This document shows positions 33,706 through 42,159 of a stretch of DNA of 64,000 bases, one piece after another; the first letter of the stretch is position 1, and each line of letters starts with the position of its first letter. A program made the translations under genes and the position numbers. Below the pieces are notes generated by a model. That model saw only the letters and a list, made by a program, of their open reading frames with translations, did not search any database and was not told the origin of the DNA. This DNA comes from Labrys monachus (GTDB lineage: Bacteria; Pseudomonadota; Alphaproteobacteria; Rhizobiales; Labraceae): the NCBI RefSeq assembly GCF_030814655.1, contig NZ_JAUSVK010000001.1, forward strand, positions 5,773,001 to 5,837,000, read 5' to 3'.

Positions 33706-35650
33706 TGTCCGCCACCGCCGGCCCCGGCTCGTCGGGGCCCGCTTGTGCCGCGCCCTCTCCCCTGAGCGCATCGGCCAGGGCGGCGATGTCCTCGATCGCC
33801 GCGGCGAGATCCTCCGCGCCCTGTGCCTGCTGCGCCGTCGCCGCGGCGGCCTGGCGTGCCGACGACCCGGCCTCCTCCGCCGCCGCCGCGATCTGGCGCG
33901 CACCGGCAGCCGCCTCCTCGACGACCTCGCGGATGGTCGCGCCGCCCTCCAGGATGGCGCGGTTGGCCTCCCTCAGGGCGGCGACCTCGCGGTCGACCTT
34001 TTCGAGGGCGACGACGGTGGCGCGATTGTTCTGGAGCTCGCCCTCCGAGGCGGCGACGACCTGTTCCAGTTCGCGGCGCAACGAATTGATCTGGTCGAGG
34101 ATGCCGCGGACGGTGTCCTTGACGCGGTCGATGCTCTCCGAGGCCTCCCTGGCAAGCGCGCGGATGTCGTTGGAGACCAGCGCGAAGCCGCGGCCGGCCT
34201 GACCCGACCGCGCGGCCTCCACCGAACCGCTGACGGCGAGCATGGTCGTCTGCACGCCGAGCAGGGCGATCGCATCGATGTTCTTCTCGATCCTGCGGCC
34301 GGTTGTCTCGATGCGCCGGATCCTCGCCAGATTGTCCTGGGTGGCGCTTGTGATCGAAAGCACCGCCTCGATCAGCCGCTGCACGGACGAACGGCAATCC
34401 GAAAGGGAAAGCACGATCGCCGTCGCCCTCTCATCGGCGCGGCCGGCATTGGCCAGGGCGACCTTGGCGCCGTTCTCGATCTGGACGAGCGCGGACGAGG
34501 TCTGGTGCGTCGCCGCGGCCTGCTGCTGCGCGCCCCGGCTGATCTGATCGACCGCGGTCGAAATCTGGCTCGCCGTGCCGCTCAATTCCTGGATGGCGGC
34601 CGACAATTCCTCGGCCATGGCGGCGATCTGCTCGGCCTGGCTGTCGTCCGCCCGGTCGCGAAGGACCTCCGCCAGGGCGGAGAGGGCCTCGGCGGCGACC
34701 TTGCCCTGCTCGACCGACTGCACCTGCTGCCCGGTGGCCGTCTGCGCCTCGCCCGCAGCCGCCGACTGTTCCTCGGCCGCGCTCGCCACCTGTTCGGCGC
34801 CTCGCCGCGCCTCTTCCACTCCCCGTTCCGCCTCGAGCGCGGCGAGCAGCGTCGTCTCGCTGCCTTCCGACAGCTGGATCATCTCCCTGCCGATCGCCTC
34901 CAGCGTCTCGCCGACGATGCGGCCGGTCCTGGCTTCGGCCTTCGCCGCTTCCGCGGCCGCCTTCACCGCCTCGGCAACCGACCGCACCTCCGACTGGATG
35001 GCGTCGGCCAGCGCCTGGACCTCCGTCGCCCCCTTCTCCGACGTTTCGGCCAGCGCCCGCACCTCGTCGGCCACGACGGCAAAGCCGCGGCCGTGATCGC
35101 CGGCCCGCGCGGCCTCGATCGCCGCGTTCAGCGCCAGCAGGTTGGTCTGGTCGGAGATGCGTCCGACGATCTGGGTGACGTCGCGCACGTCCTGGGTGCG
35201 GCGCTCCAGCTCGGCGATCACCTCGACCGAGGCGATCTGGCGCTCCGCGTTGCGCTCGATGGCGCGGACCGAGGTCATGGTCTGCGCCGAGGTCTCGATC
35301 AGCGTCCGCTCGAGCGAGGTGGTGAGGCTGCGGAAGGACTGGGCCTGCGATTTGGCGGCCGTGAAATGGCCGGTCACCGCCTTGAGCGACGAAAGCTGCT
35401 GCTGGGAGGCGGCGGAGGCCTCCGCCGCGCCAGCGGCGATCTGCGCGATCGAGCTGAACAGCTCCTCGGCCGCAGCCGACGCCTCGGACAGCCCGCTGGC
35501 GAGTTCCTGGGTGGCGGCGGCGAGGCGTTCGGATATCTTCGCATTGCCCGCGACGGCGGCGCCCTGCGGCTTGCGGACATTGCGGCGGCCGGCAGGCATA
35601 TCGTGCCGGCCGGCGGCAGGACCGATCCTCGATGTCTTGATCAGCGTCAT
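33698..35650 (-). CDS. Soluble methyl-accepting chemotaxis protein with two signalling hairpins
   Basis: Cytoplasmic chemoreceptor of 650 residues, almost entirely Ala/Glu/Gln-rich coiled coil with no membrane helix and no recognisable sensor domain. Hairpin 1 at about residues 160-205: [20 protein letters not shown], then [19 protein letters not shown]. Hairpin 2 at about 465-510: [20 protein letters not shown], then [19 protein letters not shown], a diverged copy in which Asn-Ala-Ala-Ile is replaced by Ser-Gly-Ser-Val. Two tips in one chain are unusual for MCPs. The start is taken at ATG 35650; a GTG at 35668 is possible. First gene of the leftward chemosensory operon. Confidence 0.88.
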   Translation of the reverse strand: MTLIKTSRIGPAAGRHDMPAGRRNVRKPQGAAVAGNAKISERLAAATQELASGLSEASAAAEELFSSIAQIAAGAAEASAASQQQLSSLKAVTGHFTAAKSQAQSFRSLTTSLERTLIETSAQTMTSVRAIERNAERQIASVEVIAELERRTQDVRDVTQIVGRISDQTNLLALNAAIEAARAGDHGRGFAVVADEVRALAETSEKGATEVQALADAIQSEVRSVAEAVKAAAEAAKAEARTGRIVGETLEAIGREMIQLSEGSETTLLAALEAERGVEEARRGAEQVASAAEEQSAAAGEAQTATGQQVQSVEQGKVAAEALSALAEVLRDRADDSQAEQIAAMAEELSAAIQELSGTASQISTAVDQISRGAQQQAAATHQTSSALVQIENGAKVALANAGRADERATAIVLSLSDCRSSVQRLIEAVLSITSATQDNLARIRRIETTGRRIEKNIDAIALLGVQTTMLAVSGSVEAARSGQAGRGFALVSNDIRALAREASESIDRVKDTVRGILDQINSLRRELEQVVAASEGELQNNRATVVALEKVDREVAALREANRAILEGGATIREVVEEAAAGARQIAAAAEEAGSSARQAAAATAQQAQGAEDLAAAIEDIAALADALRGEGAAQAGPDEPGPAVADNG

Positions 35651-36104
35651 GGGAAGCCCGGTATCCACGAAGGTCAGAGAACGTCCCTGACGGAACGACA
35701 GGTCAGTTCTACCCTGTCGGGGCTGCTACGGCCATGGCCCAAACGCGCAATCCTCCCGAATCTGGCCATCCGCCCGCGACGGCGGCCGTCCAGGCTCGCA
35801 GACCCGTCGACGGCTCATTCTCCCGTCCCGAACAATTCACGGCACGGTCGGTTGTCGGGGCAGTCGCGGCGGGGCATAATCCGGAAGGCGCGGCGCATAG
35901 TTAGCCGTCGTATCAACCACTGCAGAACGTTCCTGGATGCCGACGGTAGCTTCCGAGGCAGAAACGATGCAGAAGCGGCACGGCGAACGCCGGACACCTC
36001 GCCTCGATGGACCGGTACTGGCGTGCGACCGATGATCTTCCATCGGCAGATCGCCGTCGCCGAGCATCCCGTCCTGACGGGCCCAACACAGACAGGAGCA
36101 TGAC
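35651..36104. other. Divergent promoter region between receptor operon and ackA
   Basis: 454 bases without a convincing gene. It must carry the start of the leftward chemosensory operon and of rightward ackA (AGGAG 6 bases before its ATG). No clear palindrome or promoter hexamers were recognised. Confidence 0.45.
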
Positions 36105-37289
36105 ATGACCGATGCCGTCCTCGCGATCAATGCCGGCTCCTCCAGCCTGAAATTCGCGCTGTTCGCGATGTCGGGCGCCGACGAGCCCGGCCTCCTCGCC
36201 AGGGGGAAGGCCGAGGAACGCGACGGGGCCCGGCGCCTGGTGGCGCATGCCCCCGACGGCGGCATGCTGGCGGACCGCCACGCGGCGTCCGGCGAGCCGG
36301 ACGGCCACGGGCTGGTGAGCGATCTCCTGGCGTGGAGCGAGGAACATATCGGCGCCGGCGCCCTTGCGGGGGTCGGCCACCGGGTCGTGCATGGCGGCGG
36401 CCTCCACGTCGAGCCCGCCCGCATCGACGATGCCCTCTTCGCGGCGCTGGAGGCGCTGACGCCGCTCGCCCCGCTGCACCAGCCGGGAAGCCTCGCGCCG
36501 ATCCGGGCGCTGCGGGCGATGCGGCCGCAGCTGCCCCAGGTCGCCTGCTTCGATACCGCCTTCCACCACGATCTCGCGCCGCCGGTCAGCCGGCTCGCCT
36601 TGCCGCGCCGCTACGAGGTGCAGGGCCTGCGCCGCTTCGGCTTCCACGGCCTGTCCTATGAATATGTCGCGCGCCGTCTCGCCGGCCTGTCGCCTTCGCT
36701 GGCGGACAGGCGCACCGTGGTGGCGCATCTGGGCAGCGGCGCGAGCCTGTGCGCCATGCGCCATGGCCGGAGCGCCGACACCACCATGGGCTTCTCCGCC
36801 CTGGACGGGCTGGTGATGGCGACACGCTGCGGCGCCATCGATCCGGGCGTCCTCCTCTATCTGCAGCAGGCGCAGGGTCTCTCGGTGGCGGCGCTCGAGC
36901 ACCTGCTCTACAAGGAATCCGGCCTTCTCGGCGTCTCCGGCCTGAGCGGCGACATGCAGGCGCTGCTGAAATCCGACGCCCCCGAAGCGGCCGAGGCGGT
37001 CGACCTCTTCTGCTTCAGCATCGCCCGGCACACGGCGGCGATGGCCAACACCCTCGGCGGCCTCGAATGCCTCGTCTTCACCGGCGGCATCGGCGAGCAC
37101 GCCGCCGAGATACGCGCCCGCGTCGGCGAAAGGCTGGGCTGGCTCGGCGTCGCCATCGACGCCGCCGCCAATGCCGCCGCGGCGCCCGACATCGGCGCCG
37201 CGGACAGCGCGGTGCGGGTGCTGATCATCCCGACCGACGAGGAGGCGGTGATCGCCGGCCACACCCGCGACGTCCTCCTCGGGCGGTAA
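36105..37289 (+). CDS. ackA: Acetate kinase
   Basis: Interconverts acetate plus ATP and acetyl phosphate. Family motifs: LAINAGSSSLKFALF at the N-terminus, VGHRVVHGGG (substrate pocket His/Arg), DTAFHHDLAP, FGFHGLSYEYV, HLGSGASLCAM (ATP phosphate loop) and VFTGGIGEHAAEIR. 394 residues, full length. No pta or phosphoketolase gene is adjacent, so its partner is elsewhere. Acetyl phosphate can phosphorylate response regulators, and the gene lies divergent from a chemosensory operon, but any link is speculative. Confidence 0.94.
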   Translation: MTDAVLAINAGSSSLKFALFAMSGADEPGLLARGKAEERDGARRLVAHAPDGGMLADRHAASGEPDGHGLVSDLLAWSEEHIGAGALAGVGHRVVHGGGLHVEPARIDDALFAALEALTPLAPLHQPGSLAPIRALRAMRPQLPQVACFDTAFHHDLAPPVSRLALPRRYEVQGLRRFGFHGLSYEYVARRLAGLSPSLADRRTVVAHLGSGASLCAMRHGRSADTTMGFSALDGLVMATRCGAIDPGVLLYLQQAQGLSVAALEHLLYKESGLLGVSGLSGDMQALLKSDAPEAAEAVDLFCFSIARHTAAMANTLGGLECLVFTGGIGEHAAEIRARVGERLGWLGVAIDAAANAAAAPDIGAADSAVRVLIIPTDEEAVIAGHTRDVLLGR

Positions 37290-37393
37290 GCGAGACGGGA
37301 AGGATGCCTGCCGCGGGGACAGCCCCTTCCTCGCGCAGGAACCACCGCTCCCATCGTCCGTTCCTTGCAGGCGACATCAGCGAGGAGACGGCA

Positions 37394-37627
37394 ATGGACA
37401 AGGCGAAAGAGGCGTCATACCGGATCGTCAGCCGCCGGGAGGGCTGGATGATCGACCATGACGGCGACAGGACGGGCCCCTACGACATGCCGGAAGCGGC
37501 GTTGGAAGCCGCCTTCGCGGCCGCCTCGCTCGCCGTCAAGGAGCGGCTCGACATCCATATTTCCCTGGCCTTTTCCGAGGAGACCCGGAATGCCGACTCG
37601 CCCCGGTCCGCGGTCGGAAACAGGTAG
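37394..37627 (+). CDS. Small conserved-looking protein, 77 aa, function unknown
   Basis: Begins MDKAKEASYRIVSRREGWMI and continues DHDGDRTGPYDMPEAALEAA, then a helix FAAASLAVKERLDIHISLAF. The pattern (strand, acidic turn, DxxGPY, helix rich in Ala) is that of small rhizobial proteins of unknown function related to DUF2188-like families. GAGGAG lies 6 bases before the ATG. Not membrane-bound and without signal peptide. It lies 104 bases after ackA, and may share its transcript. Confidence 0.65.
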   Translation: MDKAKEASYRIVSRREGWMIDHDGDRTGPYDMPEAALEAAFAAASLAVKERLDIHISLAFSEETRNADSPRSAVGNR

Positions 37628-37725
37628 GAAGATGCGCCGGGCTCCTTGCCTTCGCGCCGGCCGAAGCGCTTGAATGCAGGACGCTCCGGCCGATAGGGAG
37701 GGGCGGACGGAAAATCGACCATTCC

Positions 37726-37740
37726 GGGGGGGGGGGGGGG
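37726..37740 (+). repeat. Run of 15 G immediately upstream of the PfkB kinase start
   Basis: An uninterrupted homopolymer of 15 G ends 4 bases before the GTG start of the kinase gene at 37745. It occupies the place where a ribosome site should be; the nearest in-frame upstream stop is at 37694. Such tracts change length by slipped-strand pairing and can switch expression on and off. A sequencing or assembly artefact is the main alternative. Confidence 0.8.
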
Positions 37741-37744
37741 CGAC

Positions 37745-38638
37745 GTGGCCAAGGTCTGTCTGGCGGGCACGGCGGTTCAGGATTTCATCTTCGCGGTGCG
37801 GGAGATGCCCGTCCGTCCGGAGAAATATCGCAGCCACGCCCTGACGGTGGTCGGCGGCGGCCTCGCCGCCAACGCCGCCGTCGCGGTGGCCCGGCTCGGC
37901 GGCGAGGCGGTGCTGATGGTGCGCCTCGGCGACGATGCGACCGGGCGCGACATCGTCGAGGGCCTCGAAGCCTTCGGCGTGGACTGCGCGCTCATCCGGC
38001 GCATTCCCGGCCTGACCTCACCGCTCTCGGCGATCTTCGTCGACGCCGCCGGCGAACGCCTGATCGTGACCTATACCGACGACGCCCTGCCGCAGGAGCC
38101 GGCATGGCTGCCCGAGGCGCTGCCGGACGGCACCGATGCCGTGATGGGCGACATCCGCTGGGAGGCGGCGGCGCTGCGCCTGTTCGCCCTCGCCCGGCAG
38201 GCCGGATGCCCCGGCGTGCTCGACGTCGACAGCGCCCCCGACAGCCCCGCTTTGCTCCAGGCGGCCACGCATGTCGCCTATTCGCACCAGGCGGCGCGCG
38301 AGATGACGGGGCGCGAGGACCCGGCCGCGGCGCTGGCGGAACTGGCAGCCGGCGCCCCCAATTGGCAGGCGGTGACGCATGGCCCGCGAGGAACGTGGTT
38401 CACGGCAGACGGCCGCATCGAGCACATCCCCGCCTTCCGGGTCGAGGTCGTCGACACGCTCGCCGCCGGCGACACCTATCACGGCGCGCTGGCGCTCGCT
38501 CTCGGCGAGGGCATGGGCGCGCCCGAAGCCGTGCGCTTCGCCTCGGCCGCGGCGGCGATCAAATGCACCCGCTTCGGCGGCCGCCTCGGCATCCCCGAGC
38601 GCGAGGAAGTCGACCGCTTCCTTCGCGGCGCGGGGTAG
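37745..38638 (+). CDS. PfkB-family carbohydrate kinase
   Basis: Sugar kinase of the ribokinase/PfkB superfamily. It starts AKVCLAGTAVQDFIFAVREM, then the dimer-lid region VVGGGLAANAAVAVARLGGEA (PfkB signature 1) and ends with a PfkB signature 2 variant VVDTLAAGDTYHGALALAL, in which the catalytic Asp of GD is kept but the usual Gly-Ala-Gly-Asp is Ala-Ala-Gly-Asp. This variant is common in sulfofructose-kinase-like (YihV) members. 297 residues. GTG start, dictated by an upstream in-frame stop at 37694; the G-run occupies the ribosome-site position. The substrate is unknown and no transporter is adjacent. Confidence 0.88.
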   Translation: MAKVCLAGTAVQDFIFAVREMPVRPEKYRSHALTVVGGGLAANAAVAVARLGGEAVLMVRLGDDATGRDIVEGLEAFGVDCALIRRIPGLTSPLSAIFVDAAGERLIVTYTDDALPQEPAWLPEALPDGTDAVMGDIRWEAAALRLFALARQAGCPGVLDVDSAPDSPALLQAATHVAYSHQAAREMTGREDPAAALAELAAGAPNWQAVTHGPRGTWFTADGRIEHIPAFRVEVVDTLAAGDTYHGALALALGEGMGAPEAVRFASAAAAIKCTRFGGRLGIPEREEVDRFLRGAG

Positions 38639-38670
38639 TCTCGCCCCCCCGCCCGGCAACGGCCGGTCAT

Positions 38671-38712
38671 CCCGGACGCGATGCGGCACGTCAGTGACGC
38701 ATCGCGTCCGGG
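38671..38712. repeat. Perfect 15-bp hairpin (REP-like) after kinase gene
   Basis: CCCGGACGCGATGCG at 38671-38685, a 12-base loop, and its exact complement at 38698-38712. The arm sequence is like the GC-rich intergenic palindromes of Bradyrhizobium-like genomes. No T run, so a terminator role is possible but not shown. Confidence 0.8.
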
Positions 38713-38747
38713 ACCGCGGGCAGGATGAGGCTCGTTCCGCACGCGGT

Positions 38748-38792
38748 CCCGTGTCTGCACCCACCCTCGCAGGGTGGCGGTGCGCACGGGAT
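38748..38792. repeat. Second imperfect hairpin upstream of blh
   Basis: Nested complementary segments CCCGTG, TGCAC, CCACCCT, loop CGC, AGGGTGG, GGTGC and CACGGG form a long imperfect stem. It lies between the previous hairpin and the AT-rich blh promoter region and may end upstream transcription. Confidence 0.55.
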
Positions 38793-38859
38793 GACGTTGC
38801 CGGGCACCGGGGACGGGCGGCGGGGTGCGCGGAAAATTTCGTTCCCCCCTTGCATCTCA

Positions 38860-38883
38860 ACATTATATATTTTACTTAAATGT
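38860..38883 (+). promoter_or_regulatory. AT-rich candidate BigR operator/promoter of the blh-bigR operon
   Basis: A 24-base AT-rich stretch bounded by inverted ends ACATT and AATGT, standing out sharply from GC-rich surroundings (38852-38900), 26 bases before the blh ATG. BigR repressors bind AT-rich palindromic sites overlapping the promoter of this operon, so this is the likely operator. Confidence 0.6.
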
Positions 38884-38908
38884 ATATCGATTCTCGAAAG
38901 GCCGCATC

Positions 38909-40204
38909 ATGCAACCCGTCTCCGTCACCGACCGGCTGTCCATCGCCGGCCAGCCCGATCCCGCCGCCTTCGGCCCGCTGGCGCAAGGCGGCTTTTCCGC
39001 GCTGCTCAACGCCCGTCCGGACGGCGAGGAGCCCGGCCAGCCCGGCAATGCCGCCGAGAAGGCGGCGGCCGAGAGGGCCGGCCTCGCCTATGCCTTCGTC
39101 CCCGTCAGCCTGGCGAGCATCACCCGCGCCGATGTGCGCGCCTTCCAGGCCTTCGTCGCCGGGGCGCAGGGGCGCGTCCTCGCCCATTGCAAGAGCGGCA
39201 TGCGCGCCCTCGCCCTCCATGTCCTCGGCGAGGTGCTCGACGGGCGCATGCGCATCGAGGAGGTCCCCGCCTTCGGCCGGCATTACGGCTTCGACCTGTC
39301 CGGCGCGGTCAAATGGCTGGAGCGCGAGACGAGCCGGGTGCCGCAGGTCGAAGGCTTCTTCGATCCCCGGACCTGGAGCGCGCAATATGTCGTCAGCGAT
39401 CCCGCCACCAGGCGCTGCGCCATCATCGATCCCGTCCTCGACTTCGACGAGAAATCCGGCTCCACCGGCACGATGAGCGCCGACGCGATCCTCGCTTATA
39501 TCGAGAAGCAGGGGCTTTCGGTCGAATGGATCCTCGACACCCATCCGCATGCCGATCATTTCTCCGCGGCGCATTACCTGAAGGAGAAGACCGGCGCCCC
39601 CACCGCCATCGGCGCGCATGTGACCGAGGTGCAGGCCCTGTGGAAGGACATCTACAACTGGCCGGAGCTGCGCACGGACGGCTCGCAATGGGACAGGCTG
39701 TTCGCCGACGGCGACCGCTTCCGCGTCGGCTCGATCGACGGGCGCGTGATGTTCTCGCCCGGGCATACGCTGGCCTCGGTCACCTATGTCATCGGCGATG
39801 CCGCCTTCGTGCACGACACCATCTTCATGCCGGACAGCGGTACCGCGCGGGCGGACTTCCCCGGCGGCCGGGCGGACATCCTGTGGCGGTCGATCCAGGC
39901 GATCCTGGCGCTGCCCGACGAGACGCGCCTGTTCGCCGGCCACGACTACCAGCCCGAGGGGCGCAACCCGCGCTGGGAGAGCACGGTGGGGGCCGAGAAG
40001 CGCACCAACCCGCATCTGGCCGGCATCGACGAGGCCGCCTTCGTGCGCCTGCGCCAGGAACGCGACAAGTCGCTGCCGATGCCCAAGCTCATCCTGCACG
40101 CCCTCCAGGTCAACCTGCGCGGCGGACGGCTGCCGGAGCCCGAGGCGAACGGCCGGCGCTACCTGAAATTCCCCCTCGACGCCCTCGGAGGCGCCTCATG
40201 GTGA
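38909..40204 (+). CDS. blh: Blh: phosphatase-like domain fused to persulfide dioxygenase (metallo-beta-lactamase fold)
   Basis: Oxidises glutathione persulfide to sulfite and protects from sulfide. The N-terminal 110 residues are the dual-specificity-phosphatase-like DUF442 domain (DRLSIAGQPDPAAFGPLAQGG, catalytic-loop-like AHCKSGMRAL). The C-terminal 290 residues are an ETHE1-type dioxygenase with iron ligands in DTHPHADHFSAAHYL, FSPGHTLASVTY, HDTIFMPDSGTARADFPGG and LFAGHDYQ. 431 residues. The ATG at 38909 follows GAAAGG; the frame is open 28 codons further. It overlaps bigR by 7 bases. First gene of a five-gene sulfide-response operon. Confidence 0.92.
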   Translation: MQPVSVTDRLSIAGQPDPAAFGPLAQGGFSALLNARPDGEEPGQPGNAAEKAAAERAGLAYAFVPVSLASITRADVRAFQAFVAGAQGRVLAHCKSGMRALALHVLGEVLDGRMRIEEVPAFGRHYGFDLSGAVKWLERETSRVPQVEGFFDPRTWSAQYVVSDPATRRCAIIDPVLDFDEKSGSTGTMSADAILAYIEKQGLSVEWILDTHPHADHFSAAHYLKEKTGAPTAIGAHVTEVQALWKDIYNWPELRTDGSQWDRLFADGDRFRVGSIDGRVMFSPGHTLASVTYVIGDAAFVHDTIFMPDSGTARADFPGGRADILWRSIQAILALPDETRLFAGHDYQPEGRNPRWESTVGAEKRTNPHLAGIDEAAFVRLRQERDKSLPMPKLILHALQVNLRGGRLPEPEANGRRYLKFPLDALGGASW

Positions 40205-40551
40205 CCGTAGCCATCCCCGCCCCGCCGGAGCTGCGCGACCGCATGACGCGCGAGGACATGGAAAAGCGTGCCGGCGAGGTCGCCGCCCTGCTGAAGACCC
40301 TGTCGCATCCCGCGCGCCTGATGCTGGTCTGCACCCTGGTGGAGGGCGAATATTCGGTCGGCGCCCTCGAGGAGCAGCTCGACATCCACCAGCCGACCTT
40401 GTCGCAGCAGCTCGGCGTGCTGCGCGAGGCCGGCATCGTCGAGACGCGGCGCGAGGCCAAGCAGATCTTCTACCGCCTCACCGAGGCGAAGGCGGCGCAG
40501 CTCGTCAACGCGCTCTACGACATCTTCTGCAGGCCGGAGGGCCGGGCATGA
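40198..40551 (+). CDS. bigR: BigR/SqrR-type ArsR-family persulfide-sensing repressor
   Basis: Repressor of the operon, 117 residues with a winged-helix ArsR fold. Recognition region: LSHPARLMLVCTLVEGEYSV, then LDIHQPTLSQQLGVLREAGI. Cys45 and Cys111 are placed like the two cysteines of SqrR/BigR that form a disulfide or tetrasulfide on exposure to persulfides and release DNA. There is no metal-binding CxC motif as in ArsR proper. It overlaps blh by 7 bases, and its stop overlaps the next start (ATGA). Autoregulation through the AT-rich site at 38860 is likely. Confidence 0.92.
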   Translation: MVTVAIPAPPELRDRMTREDMEKRAGEVAALLKTLSHPARLMLVCTLVEGEYSVGALEEQLDIHQPTLSQQLGVLREAGIVETRREAKQIFYRLTEAKAAQLVNALYDIFCRPEGRA

Positions 40552-40955
40552 GCGCCTATTGGCCTTCCCTCCTCGGCGGCATGTTGCTCGGCCTTTCAGC
40601 TTCGCTGCTGCTCGTCCTCGACGGCCGCATCGCCGGCATCAGCGGCATCGTCGGCCGCCTCCTGCTCGGCCGGCGGGCCGCACTCAACGCCGCCTTCGTC
40701 GCCGGCCTCGTTGCCGGGCCCTTCGCCTATGCCGCGCTGTTCGGCGCCCTGCCGGCGCTGACGGTCGCCGCCGCCTGGCCGGTGATCCTCGCCGCCGGCC
40801 TGCTCGTCGGCGTGGGCTCCCGCATGGGGAGCGGCTGCACCTCCGGCCACGGCATCCTCGGCCTCGCCCGCCTCTCGCCCCGCTCCATCGCGGCGACGGC
40901 GACCTTTCTCGCCGCCGGCATCCTTACGGCGACCCTCGGAGGCCTGCTCGGATGA
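40548..40955 (+). CDS. YeeE/YedE-family sulfur-transport membrane protein (PmpA-like half)
   Basis: 135 residues, four hydrophobic helices. The hallmark is GSRMGSGCTSGHGILGLARLS near residue 90: a Cys and Gly-rich re-entrant loop that binds thiosulfate or persulfide sulfur in YeeE/YedE proteins. Half-length form (full YeeE has about 340 residues); the next gene encodes the other half, so the two probably associate. It lies between bigR and the partner gene with 4-base overlaps at both ends. Likely moves sulfur compounds across the membrane during sulfide detoxification. Confidence 0.87.
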   Translation: MSAYWPSLLGGMLLGLSASLLLVLDGRIAGISGIVGRLLLGRRAALNAAFVAGLVAGPFAYAALFGALPALTVAAAWPVILAAGLLVGVGSRMGSGCTSGHGILGLARLSPRSIAATATFLAAGILTATLGGLLG

Positions 40956-41389
40956 CCGCCCGCGCCCTGCTCCGCCTTCTCGCCGCGCTCGCCGCCGGGA
41001 CCCTCTTCGGCTTCGGCCTGTCGCTGTCCGGCATGGTCGATCCCGCCCGCGTCCTCGGCTTCCTCGACCTCGCCGGCCGATGGGACCCGAGCCTCGCCTT
41101 CGTGCTCGCCGGCGCCGTGGCGATGGCGGTGCCGGGCGTCCTGCTCCAGCGCCGCATGGCACGGCCGGTGCTCGACGACCAGTTCCACCTCCCGCAAAAG
41201 ACCAGGATCGACGCCCGCCTGCTGGCAGGCTCGGCGATCTTCGGCGTCGGCTGGGGGCTGGCGGGCTTCTGCCCGGGGCCGGCGGTCTCGGCGCTGTCGA
41301 CCGGTCTTCCTCCCGTCATCCTGTTCGTGGCCGCGATGGCGGTCGGCATGATCGTGCATGACCGCCTCCTTGCAGGGCGGCATTCATGA
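40952..41389 (+). CDS. YeeE/YedE-family sulfur-transport membrane protein (PmpB-like half, DUF6691)
   Basis: 145 residues, four helices, second half-size protein of the pair. The N-terminal LFGFGLSLSGMVDPARVLGFLDLAGRWDPSL and C-terminal GWGLAGFCPGPAVSALSTGLP carry the conserved Gly/Pro and Cys residues of DUF6691 proteins. The ATG overlaps the previous stop by 4 bases. The stop overlaps the TauE/SafE start by 4 bases, giving tight translational coupling of the three transport genes. Confidence 0.87.
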   Translation: MTARALLRLLAALAAGTLFGFGLSLSGMVDPARVLGFLDLAGRWDPSLAFVLAGAVAMAVPGVLLQRRMARPVLDDQFHLPQKTRIDARLLAGSAIFGVGWGLAGFCPGPAVSALSTGLPPVILFVAAMAVGMIVHDRLLAGRHS

Positions 41390-42159
41390 TCACCGGCACC
41401 CTCGTCCCGGCCCTCGGCTCCGGCAGCCTCGTCGGCTTCATCCTCGGCCTGCTCGGCGGCGGCGGCTCCATCCTCGCCACGCCGCTGCTCCTCTATGTGG
41501 TCGGCGTCGCCGATCCGCATGTGGCGATCGGCACCAGCGCGCTCGCCGTCTCCGTCAATGCCTATGCCAGCCTCGTCGCCCATGCGCGCAAAGGCCATGT
41601 CTGGTGGCGCTGCGCCGTCGTCTTCGCCCTCATCGGCACGGCCGGCGCCCTGCTCGGCTCCAGCCTCGGCATGCTGGTGGACGGCAGGCGGCTGCTGCTC
41701 TTCTTCGGCGTGCTGATGCTGGTGGTGGGCCTCCTGATGCTGCGCCCGCGGCGCGAGGCGCCGGCGGTCGCCCGCCCGGTCGACCTGCGCATGTGCGCTC
41801 TCACCGCCGGCGCCGCCCTGGTGACCGGCTTCGGCTCGGGCTTCTTCGGCATCGGCGGCGGCTTCCTCATCGTCCCCGCGCTCATCCTCGCCACGGGCAT
41901 GCCGACGATCAGCGCCATCGGCTCCTCGCTGCTCGCCGTCGGAACCTTCGGGCTGGCGACCGCGCTCAACTATGCCGGCGCCGGCCTGGTCGACTGGGCG
42001 CTGGCGGCCGAGTTCATCGCCGGCGGCATCCTCGGCGGCATCGGCGGCATGCTGCTGGCGACCCGGCTGTCCGCCAGCCGGCACATGCTCGCCCGCCTCT
42101 TCGCCGCGCTCGTCCTCGCCGTCGCCGTCTATGTGATCCACCGCGGCTGGTCCGGCTGA
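41386..42159 (+). CDS. TauE/SafE sulfite exporter family protein
   Basis: Membrane exporter of sulfite or related sulfur oxyanions, the end product of the Blh reaction. 257 residues, seven or eight helices in two repeats. Repeat 1 begins GFILGLLGGGGSILATPLLLY and repeat 2 GFGSGFFGIGGGFLIVPALI, the twin Gly-rich motifs of the family. ATGA overlap with the preceding gene. Last gene of the operon: oxidation of persulfide by Blh, sensing by BigR and export of sulfite form one pathway. Confidence 0.9.
   Translation: MITGTLVPALGSGSLVGFILGLLGGGGSILATPLLLYVVGVADPHVAIGTSALAVSVNAYASLVAHARKGHVWWRCAVVFALIGTAGALLGSSLGMLVDGRRLLLFFGVLMLVVGLLMLRPRREAPAVARPVDLRMCALTAGAALVTGFGSGFFGIGGGFLIVPALILATGMPTISAIGSSLLAVGTFGLATALNYAGAGLVDWALAAEFIAGGILGGIGGMLLATRLSASRHMLARLFAALVLAVAVYVIHRGWSG

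Noticed and set aside
33743-36103. 786-codon rightward frame opposite the chemoreceptor
   Set aside because: The coiled-coil receptor explains the strand; the frame reads as repeated Asp/Leu/Arg/Gly with no domain.
37726-37740. Poly-glycine coding stretch at the N-terminus of the kinase
   Set aside because: No usual start codon lies upstream in frame before the stop at 37694, and the conserved kinase start begins at GTG 37745.
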